Positions 57,976 through 64,000 of a stretch of DNA of 64,000 nt are shown here, one piece after another. Under the pieces are notes generated by a model. That model ran no database searches and was not told the DNA's origin. It saw nothing but the letters and a program-made list of their open reading frames with translations. The translations under genes were made by a program, and so were the position numbers. Source of the stretch: Alphaproteobacteria bacterium (GTDB lineage: Bacteria > Pseudomonadota > Alphaproteobacteria > SP197); NCBI GenBank assembly GCA_016869675.1, contig VGDP01000001.1:82801-146800 (forward strand), written 5' to 3'. How positions within the stretch are numbered: position 1 is the stretch's first letter; each line of letters opens with the position of its first letter.

Positions 57976-60051
57976 CTAATACGGCGCCGGAGCGGTCCAC
58001 AGCCGCTCGCCGCGCGTCTCGGCGACGGTGACGAGGCGCGGACCGTCGGCCTCGAGCCAGATCGCCGTCGCGCCGGCGCGCGCCGCGAAGCGGCCGTCGA
58101 TCACCGTCGGACCCGAACAGCGCGCGTGGCCCTCGACGCCGAGAAGAATGAGCACGTCGGCCGCTTGGCAGTCCTCCGCGAGCGCCAGGGGATCGCGAAC
58201 CACGGCGATGGTCCCGTGCTCAAGACGGGCGAGGCAGCCCAGGGCGTCGCACGTCATCCAGGCTGTCGGGGCACCGGGCTCGGCCCACGGCGCCCAGGTC
58301 GACTGCCCGACCTGCCGCAACCATGTCTCGGTGGCCTGGCGCGCACCTCGCCCCGGCGCCAACGCGTAGCGACCATCTGGGGCGCGCAGCGCCGCCGTCC
58401 TCGCCTCGGCATCGACCAGGGCATCGGGCGGCTCGGCGGCAGCCCAGGCAAGCCCGGCGGCGGCGAACCCGACCAGGCCGAGCCAGCGCACGCGTCCCCG
58501 CCACAGGCACAGCCACAGGCCGCCCAGCGTCACGGCCAGCAGGCTGACGAAGGGTGCCACCGGTACGGTGAACGCCGCGAGGGGCCACGACGCTACCTCG
58601 TCGGCGAGGGTCAGAATGGCGTCGATCCCCCACCCCATCGGCACCAGGGCCAGACGCTCGAGCCCGAAGGGCACCAGCAAGAGGGCCGCCATGCCCCAGG
58701 GCATGACCCAAACTCCGGTGACCGGCACGGCGAACATGTTCGAAGCCACGCCCCACAGTGTGATGCGGTTGAAGTGGTAGGCCGCGATTGCACCGGTGGC
58801 TGCGCCCGCGACCAGCGAGCTCAGCGCAAGGCCGGCGCTCCAGACGACAATCCAGCGGCGCCAGCCGCCGCGCGCGCGCGCGAACCAGCCGCGCTCGCCC
58901 GCGACCTCGTAGACGGCGATCAGCGCGACCACGGCGGCGAAGGAGAGCTGGAAGCTGGCGCCGAGCAGGCTTTCCGGCGCGCCGATCAGCACGGCCGCCG
59001 CGGCCACGGCGACCAGCCGCATGGAGAACGGCGAGCGGTCGAGCACGACGGCCACGAGCGCGATGGTCGTCATCAGGAACGCGCGCTGGGTAGGCACCGA
59101 CGCCCCCGAAAGCCCCAGGTAGAGCGCGGTCGCGGCGATGGCGACGAGCGCCGCCCATTTCTTGATCGGGAAGCGGAGCATCACCGGCTCGATAAGCGCG
59201 AGGCCCGCGCGCACGATGGCGAAGACGAAGCCCGCGACGAGGGAAAGATGCAGGCCCGAGATCGACAGCAGATGGAACAGGCCCGAGTCGCGCATGGCCT
59301 GATTCACCGTCTCGGGGATCGCCGCGCGTTCGCCGGTCAGCAATGCAGCCGCGACGGCGCCGGTCGGTCCCGGCAACGCGGCGCGGATACGGTTCGACAG
59401 ATCGCTGCGCAGGGCGGCGAGCCGGCGCGCCAACGATGCCTCGTGATCGGGCGGCGCCAGGATCGTGCCCGCGCCCAGGGCGTAGCCCGTGCCGCCCAGT
59501 CGCTCGAAGAAGGCCTGACGACGGTAGTCGAACGCGCCCGGGGCCACGGGACCCGCCGGCGGGGCGAGGACGGTAAGAATTCCGATGCGCGTCCCCGGCG
59601 CAGGCGGCTCCATGCGCCAGCCCTGGGCCACGACGCGCACGCGCGCGGGCGTTGCCTCGGGCGTCAGGCGTTCGATGGTCAAGCGGTCCAGCAAGAGGCG
59701 GACCCCGGATTTCCACGGCTCAGCATAGACGACAGTGCCCGTGACCCAGGCGGGGCGTTCACGGTTCGGGACGACCGGAGCGTCCACCAACCCGGCATGC
59801 ACTTGGGCCAGGGCGAACCCGAGAGCCGCGGCCGCCCCGGCGACGAACAAGGGACGCAAGGACTCGCGTGGCCAGCCGAAGGCACCGACGGCGACACTCG
59901 CCGCCAGCAGCACGGCGCCGAGCCAGGGCGGCGGCTCGGACGTCGGGGCGAAGTAAGCACCGACACCCACGCCCAGCGCGACCGGCAGCCAGAGCGGCCA
60001 GCGCTCCCGCTGGGCGGCGAGGGCCCCGGCGAACGCCCTTGCCCAGTCCAC
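57976..60051 (-). CDS. comEC: ComEC/Rec2 family competence membrane protein
   Basis: Polytopic inner-membrane protein of 691 residues related to the DNA-uptake channel ComEC. The N-terminal DUF4131-like part (about 20-200) is followed by the Competence domain (about 225-510), which contains GLFHLLSISGLHLSLVAGFV and GASVPTQRAFLMTTIALVA. The C-terminal part is short and shows no HxHxDH metallo-beta-lactamase motif, so the nuclease-like domain of full-length ComEC is degenerate or absent. GTG start. The IS1380 element begins 66 bp upstream of this start. Confidence 0.93.
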   Translation of the reverse strand: MDWARAFAGALAAQRERWPLWLPVALGVGVGAYFAPTSEPPPWLGAVLLAASVAVGAFGWPRESLRPLFVAGAAAALGFALAQVHAGLVDAPVVPNRERPAWVTGTVVYAEPWKSGVRLLLDRLTIERLTPEATPARVRVVAQGWRMEPPAPGTRIGILTVLAPPAGPVAPGAFDYRRQAFFERLGGTGYALGAGTILAPPDHEASLARRLAALRSDLSNRIRAALPGPTGAVAAALLTGERAAIPETVNQAMRDSGLFHLLSISGLHLSLVAGFVFAIVRAGLALIEPVMLRFPIKKWAALVAIAATALYLGLSGASVPTQRAFLMTTIALVAVVLDRSPFSMRLVAVAAAAVLIGAPESLLGASFQLSFAAVVALIAVYEVAGERGWFARARGGWRRWIVVWSAGLALSSLVAGAATGAIAAYHFNRITLWGVASNMFAVPVTGVWVMPWGMAALLLVPFGLERLALVPMGWGIDAILTLADEVASWPLAAFTVPVAPFVSLLAVTLGGLWLCLWRGRVRWLGLVGFAAAGLAWAAAEPPDALVDAEARTAALRAPDGRYALAPGRGARQATETWLRQVGQSTWAPWAEPGAPTAWMTCDALGCLARLEHGTIAVVRDPLALAEDCQAADVLILLGVEGHARCSGPTVIDGRFAARAGATAIWLEADGPRLVTVAETRGERLWTAPAPY

Positions 60052-60117
60052 GGTGTCCAGACCTCCGCTTGACGCGCGCCGGGCAGCCTCGCTATCCCGC
60101 CACGGTCGGAACCCTAG

Positions 60118-60148
60118 CCCGATCTATTCACGGGCGTAGCTGATTTTG
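60118..60148. repeat. Left terminal inverted repeat of the IS1380 element
   Basis: Begins CCCGATCTATTCACGGGCG and ends TGATTTTG. It shares CCCG, TATTCACG, CG and TGATTTTG with the reverse complement of the right end, about 22 matches with one single-base gap. CTAG lies directly outside at 60114-60117. Confidence 0.8.
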
Positions 60149-60271
60149 CCGCGCGGGGTCGGGTTGTGGTGCGCGGGAGCGTGGCGCGTTTGGCGCGGTT
60201 GGAGTGCGGGGAGGTTGTCCGGCCAGGGGTTGCGGTTGGCGGGGTTCGGGCGGGGCACGCTGGCCCGGTGA

Positions 60272-61568
60272 TCAGGGGCCTTGGGCGGCGAAGGTGCCGG
60301 CGAGGTGGCGGATGATAGCCTTGTCCGGGCAGGCGGTGGGCAGCAGGACCTTGATGCGGGTGGTCATCTCGACGACGCGGGCGGCGACTTTGATGAGCCG
60401 GGTGCGCAGGGTGTCGAACTGGGCGCGGCACCAGCTCGAGCGCTTCGGTGCGGCGGCACTGGTTGGCGGTGGCGCTATGGCATGAGGTGCGGTCCGCAGC
60501 CAGATGGGTCTTGTGTGCCTTGATCAGGTTCTCCATCTGGCCCCGCGCGCAATAGAGCCGCTCGTAGAGCGCCCTGGCTTTGCCGTCGAGATTGGTGACG
60601 ACGAAGCGGGTGTCGCTGCCTTCGGCGGAGACTTTGAGGCGGGCGGTGACCCGGCGTTGCCGACGCCAGCTGCGTGCCCCGTAGCGCAGGTTGGCGTAGC
60701 GCCGGAGCTTGCCTGGGTTGCCAGTGCGCGCTCGCGCTTGCACCGCCGCCGTGGCCCGCTCGGCGATCATCGCGGCGAGCGCCTGGTTGGGGACGAGGCC
60801 GAAGACGTAGCCGATGTCGTTGTCCTCGCACCAGTCCAGGACCTCGGGCCGGCCTTAGTGGCCATCGCCACGCAGCACGATGCGGACCCTTGGCCAGTTG
60901 CGGCGGATGCGCCCGATGACGTGCCCGAGGATGAGGCGTGCTTCCACCCCCGAGGGTGACTTGCCCGGCCGCAGGATGGAATGACCAGCTTGCCGCCGGT
61001 GGCCTCGTAGATGTGGATCGGCAGAAAGCCGCAACCGTCGTAGGGAGCGTTGAACAGCGCCAGCTGTTGCCGGCCATGGGTCGCGTCCCACGTGTCGTCG
61101 ATATTGAGCACGATGCGGCACGGCACGTGGCGCCAACTCTCGCAGAACAGATCGACCATCGCCGCCAGCATGCGCAAGAGCGCGGCCCGCGAGGGCGCGT
61201 TCTCCAGCCGTGACATGGTCGGCTGCGAGCACAGCGGCCCCCCCCCCGCTCGAAGGTCCTCGGCCGAGAGCCATCTTGAACAACGGGTCGGTGCGCAAGA
61301 CGTCGCAGTCGTCGGCGTCGTCATACCCGGCGGCGATGGCGAACACCCGGAAGCGGATCATCTCGGCCACCGTGTGATCGATGCGCAGCGGATCGCGGGG
61401 ATCGCGCAGGCATGCCGCCAAACGGTCGCCGATCCCAAGCCTGCGCTCGACCTGGCGCAACAGCAGGACCCCGGCATCCGAGGATGGCATCCCACCATCG
61501 AACGCCGCTTGGACTTGCTTGCCTTCGACCGCTGACAGACCGGGCAGATAACCAGTATGCTCCGACAT
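60272..61568 (-). pseudogene. IS1380-family transposase, disrupted by frameshifts and a stop codon
   Basis: Starting at ATG 61568 the frame reads AFDGGMPSSDAGVLLLRQVE and TDPLFKMALGR, then shifts within a run of ten C (61238-61247). The next frame carries GPLCSQPTMSRLENAPSR and VLNIDDTWDATHG, the DDE-type core. A second shift near 60970 leads to LRPGKSPSGVEARLILGHVI and LRGDGH, followed by an in-frame TAA at 60855-60857. GRPEVLDW continues after it. A further shift near 60470 removes the usual FRLVLHTAAYW segment, before QFDTLRTRLIKVAARVVEM and a stop at 60272. At least three shifts and one stop make it inactive as written. Confidence 0.88.
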
Positions 61569-61658
61569 GGCGGGAGGGCACTCCGTGAGTTCGCGGACGA
61601 GATCGCGTCTACAACGAAATCATACACGAAATCAACGGTTTAAGCTAAGCCTGCCACC

Positions 61659-61688
61659 CAAAATCAACCCGTTCGTGAATAATCCGGG
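61659..61688. repeat. Right terminal inverted repeat of the IS1380 element
   Basis: Read inward on the minus strand it begins CCCGGATTATTCACGAACG and ends TGATTTTG. The outer base is at 61688, and CTAG follows at 61689-61692. This end lies upstream of the transposase start. Confidence 0.8.
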
Positions 61689-61690
61689 CT

Positions 61691-61918
61691 AGCTGGAACA
61701 ATATGTACACGTTCCCCTTGGCACTGCTGGTTCTCGACCACGCCCCGGCGGATTTCTGGACCGGCATCGGGACCTCGGCCGAGGCCTTTGGTGCCGTGAC
61801 GGTGCAGGGAGCCTTCGCCAACCTCATTCCGGTCACCATCGGCAACGTCATCGGCGGCGCCGACCTGGTCGGGCTGGTCTACTGGTTCGTCTATCTCCGG
61901 CCGCGGGCTTCGGCATGA
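61691..61918 (+). pseudogene. 3' fragment of a formate/nitrite transporter (FNT/FocA-NirC family) gene
   Basis: The last 75 or so codons of an FNT-family channel: ATG 61703 reads [19 protein letters not shown], then [20 protein letters not shown] and VYWFVYLRP, the final two helices of the family. Full-length FNT proteins have about 270 residues, so roughly the first 200 are missing; they are not found on the other side of the IS element. The stop overlaps the gltX ATG (ATGA), showing that the intact gene was once coupled to gltX. As a 71-residue peptide it could not form the pentameric channel. Confidence 0.85.
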
Positions 61919-63303
61919 ACGTCGTCGTCCGCTTCGCGCCCTCGCCGACCGGTTTCCTGCACATCGGCGGCGCGCGCACGGCGCTGTTCAACTGGCTCTA
62001 TGCACGCCACCACGGCGGCCACTTCCTGCTGCGCATCGAGGACACCGACCGGACGCGTTCGACGCCCGAGGCGGTCAAGGCGATCCTCGACAGCCTGACC
62101 TGGCTCGGCCTCGACTGGGATGGTCCCGAGGCCTACCAGTCGACGCGGGCCGAGCGGCATGCCGCCGTGGCGCGCGAGCTTCTCGCAGCCGGCAAGGCCT
62201 ACCGCTGCTGGGCGACGCCCGACGAGCTGGCCGCCATGCGCGAGGCCCAGAAGGGGGCCGGCCAGCCGGTGCGCTACGATGGGCGCTGGCGCGACCGCGA
62301 CCCGGCCGAGGCCCCCGCCGGGATCGAGCCCGTGATCCGCCTCAGGGCGCCGCGGGATGGAGCGACGACCGTCGAGGACAAGGTCCAGGGCGCCATCACC
62401 GTCGGCAACGACCAACTCGACGACATGGTGCTGCTGCGCGCCGACGGCACGCCCACCTATATGCTGGCCGTCGTGGTCGATGACCACGACATGGGCGTGA
62501 CCCAGGTGATCCGCGGCGCCGACCACCTGACCAACACGTTTCGCCAGGTGCAGATCTTCCACGCCATGGGCTGGCCCGAGCCCGGCTTCGCCCACGTGCC
62601 GCTGATCCACGGCGCGGACGGCGCCAAGTTCTCGAAGCGGCATGGCGCGCTGGGTGTCGAGGCCTACCGTGACATGGGGCTGCTGCCCGAAGCCATGCGC
62701 AACTACCTGCTGCGGCTCGGCTGGAGCCATGGCGACGAGGAGATCATCCCGACCGAGCAGGCGATCCTCTGGTTCGACCTGGACGCGGTCGGCCGCTCGC
62801 CCGCGCGCTTCGACATAGACAAGCTGCTGGCGCTGAACGCGCATTACCTGCGCGGGGCCGACGACGGACGCCTGGCGGACCTGATCGCGGCGCGCCGTGG
62901 CGTGGCGCTCGCCCCCGACACGCAGGCGCGGTTGCGTGCCGGTATGGCCGGGCTGAAGCAGCGCGCGCGCACGGTCATCGACTTGGCGGAAGCAGCCGAG
63001 GTCTACATCGCGGGCGCGGCGATCGCGCCCGACGCCAAGGCGCGTGCCCTGCTCGACGAAGAGGCGCGCGCGCGTCTCGGCCGGTTGCGGCAAAGACTAG
63101 CGGCGCTGGGCGTGTGGGACGCGGCGAGCCTGGAGGACACGGCCCGCCAAGCATCCGAGGCCGAGGGCGTGAAACTCGGCGCGATCGCGCAGCCGTTGCG
63201 CGCGGCCCTCACGGGACGAACGGTGTCCCCTGGCATCTTCGAGGTCATGGTGGTTCTGGGGCGGGACCTCGCGCTGGCGCGGCTGGACGTCACGGCGCGG
63301 TAA
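61915..63303 (+). CDS. gltX: Glutamate-tRNA ligase
   Basis: Class I synthetase charging tRNA-Glu, 462 residues. HIGH-type motif in [20 protein letters not shown] near the N-terminus, followed by [13 protein letters not shown], and KMSKS-type motif [10 protein letters not shown] at about 240. Normal length for the alphaproteobacterial enzyme. The start overlaps the stop of the truncated transporter gene, and the IS element now separates the gene from whatever promoter served the original pair. Confidence 0.97.
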   Translation: MNVVVRFAPSPTGFLHIGGARTALFNWLYARHHGGHFLLRIEDTDRTRSTPEAVKAILDSLTWLGLDWDGPEAYQSTRAERHAAVARELLAAGKAYRCWATPDELAAMREAQKGAGQPVRYDGRWRDRDPAEAPAGIEPVIRLRAPRDGATTVEDKVQGAITVGNDQLDDMVLLRADGTPTYMLAVVVDDHDMGVTQVIRGADHLTNTFRQVQIFHAMGWPEPGFAHVPLIHGADGAKFSKRHGALGVEAYRDMGLLPEAMRNYLLRLGWSHGDEEIIPTEQAILWFDLDAVGRSPARFDIDKLLALNAHYLRGADDGRLADLIAARRGVALAPDTQARLRAGMAGLKQRARTVIDLAEAAEVYIAGAAIAPDAKARALLDEEARARLGRLRQRLAALGVWDAASLEDTARQASEAEGVKLGAIAQPLRAALTGRTVSPGIFEVMVVLGRDLALARLDVTAR

Positions 63304-63386
63304 CCCGCCCAGCGTTGCCCGTGGATCCGTTCGGGTCTATCTATGTCGTGCGGATTTCGCAGGACATTGTCGCGGAGGGACCGATC

Positions 63387-64000
63387 ATGCCGACCAAGAA
63401 AAGCACCACCAGCAGCGGCAAGTTGACCGCGACGCTGCGGATCGGCCACGGCGACAGCGTCAAGGAGATCGAGTTGCCTATGCAGTCGGGCACCATGGGC
63501 CCGGATGTCATTGACGTCCGCCAGCTTTACGGCAAGGCCAACGTCTTCACCTACGACCCGGCGTTCATGGCCACCGCGAGCTGCGAATCCAGGATCACGT
63601 ATATCGACGGCGAGAAGGGCGTGCTGCTGCACCGCGGCTACTCCATCGCCGAGCTGGCCAAGAACGGCGACTTCCTCGAGGTTTGCTATCTGCTGATCAA
63701 CGGCGAACTGCCCAACGCCGAGCAAAAGAAAAAGTTCGTCCACGACATCACCCACCACACCATGCTGCACGACCAGGTGCAGTACTTCTTCCGCGGCTTC
63801 CGGCGCGACGCGCATCCGATGGCGGTGATGGTCGGCGTGGTCGGTGCGCTGAGCGCCTTCTACCACGACGAGACGGACTACAACGAACCGCACGCGCGCA
63901 TGGTCGCGACCTACCGGATGATCGCCAAGATGCCGACGATCGCGGCCTGGGCCTACAAGTACTCGATGGGCCAGCCGTTCGTGTACCCGCAGAACCGCTT
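63387..64000 (+). CDS. gltA: Citrate synthase (5' part; runs off window)
   Basis: First enzyme of the citric acid cycle, condensing acetyl-CoA and oxaloacetate. The 204 visible residues show the type II hexameric form: [53 protein letters not shown] and the [15 protein letters not shown] segment. The catalytic His and Asp lie beyond the window. GGAGG sits eight bases before the ATG at 63387. The gltX-gltA order is common in Rhodospirillales. The 83-bp gap before it may hold its own promoter but none is clear. Confidence 0.97.
   Translation, partial: MPTKKSTTSSGKLTATLRIGHGDSVKEIELPMQSGTMGPDVIDVRQLYGKANVFTYDPAFMATASCESRITYIDGEKGVLLHRGYSIAELAKNGDFLEVCYLLINGELPNAEQKKKFVHDITHHTMLHDQVQYFFRGFRRDAHPMAVMVGVVGALSAFYHDETDYNEPHARMVATYRMIAKMPTIAAWAYKYSMGQPFVYPQNR

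Larger units (their letters stand above)
60118..61688 (-). mobile_element. IS1380-family insertion sequence with TIRs and candidate CTAG target duplication
   Basis: A 1571-bp element bounded by imperfect inverted repeats of about 30 bp and flanked on both sides by CTAG (60114-60117 and 61689-61692), a plausible 4-bp target duplication. The single transposase gene is on the minus strand and is interrupted. The left 150 bp between the transposase stop and the TIR hold no gene. It lies between the divergent comEC and gltX genes and abuts a truncated transporter gene. Confidence 0.85.

Noticed and set aside
60114-60770. 218-codon minus-strand frame as a separate gene
   Set aside because: Its first half is the continuing IS1380 transposase and its second half runs out of frame into the IS end.
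61703-61918. Small intact membrane protein gene upstream of gltX
   Set aside because: The sequence is the C-terminal end of an FNT channel and lies directly at an IS border, so a truncated gene is the simpler reading.

Overview
The window is about 64 kb of high-GC DNA with almost entirely housekeeping content. It comes from an alphaproteobacterium, most likely of the Rhodospirillales type. Supporting signs are the dusB-ntrB-ntrC-ntrY-ntrX-trkA-hfq-hflX cluster, the fused ispDF gene, the ftsB-pdhA-pdhB-pdhC-lpd-lipA-coq10 order, a lexA gene preceded by the alphaproteobacterial SOS box (GTTC-N7-GTTC), and pervasive 4-bp ATGA/GTGA start-stop overlaps. No tRNA, rRNA or CRISPR array was recognised. 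Nearly every long opposite-strand reading frame is a high-GC shadow of a real gene.

Region 1 (1-13 kb) is the more accessory part. It holds the end of an Mla-type lipid ABC transporter (mlaF cut by the window edge, mlaE with an N-terminal STAS domain). Next is an orphan molybdenum hydroxylase large subunit translationally coupled to a four-cysteine DUF1636 protein, then two EamA/DMT transporters facing each other. A three-gene SoeABC-type complex (molybdopterin catalytic subunit, four-cluster ferredoxin, DmsC-like anchor) has one of those EamA genes coupled to its end. A 390-bp gap with an AT-rich patch follows.

Region 2 (11-22 kb, plus strand) is an envelope and information-processing run: lytic transglycosylase, rlpA, D,D-carboxypeptidase, tmk, holB, metG, tatD, PhnP-like hydrolase, GFA protein, mazG, CocE/NonD hydrolase. 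Region 3 (22-35 kb, minus strand) is the nitrogen-regulation cluster dusB-ntrBC-ntrYX-trkA, then a D-amino-acid aminotransferase, a HAD phosphatase, hfq and hflX. Its NtrX lacks a recognisable GAFTGA loop. Region 4 (34-48 kb) has a CcsA-like membrane protein, then ispDF, a PgpA-like protein with a degenerate active site, and pncC/cinA. After these come coq10, lipA, the pyruvate dehydrogenase genes, ftsB, eno, kdsA, pyrG, secG and tpiA on the minus strand. Region 5 (48-60 kb) runs ppiD-trpE, a scar of gene and IS fragments, then trpG-trpD-trpC-moaC-moeA, lexA and the convergent comEC.

Region 6 (60-64 kb) carries a recognisable IS1380-family element (60118-61688) with imperfect terminal inverted repeats and a possible CTAG target duplication. 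Its transposase gene is broken in several places. It sits against the 3' third of a formate/nitrite transporter gene whose stop codon overlaps the gltX start; partial gltA follows. The most interesting points are the DUF1636/CoxL-like pair, the SoeABC-EamA operon, the IS-truncated transporter coupled to essential gltX, the three-fragment scar inside the trp operon, and the degenerate PgpA. I did not find a clearly new defence or mobile system; the DUF1636/CoxL-like pair is the best candidate for undescribed biochemistry.
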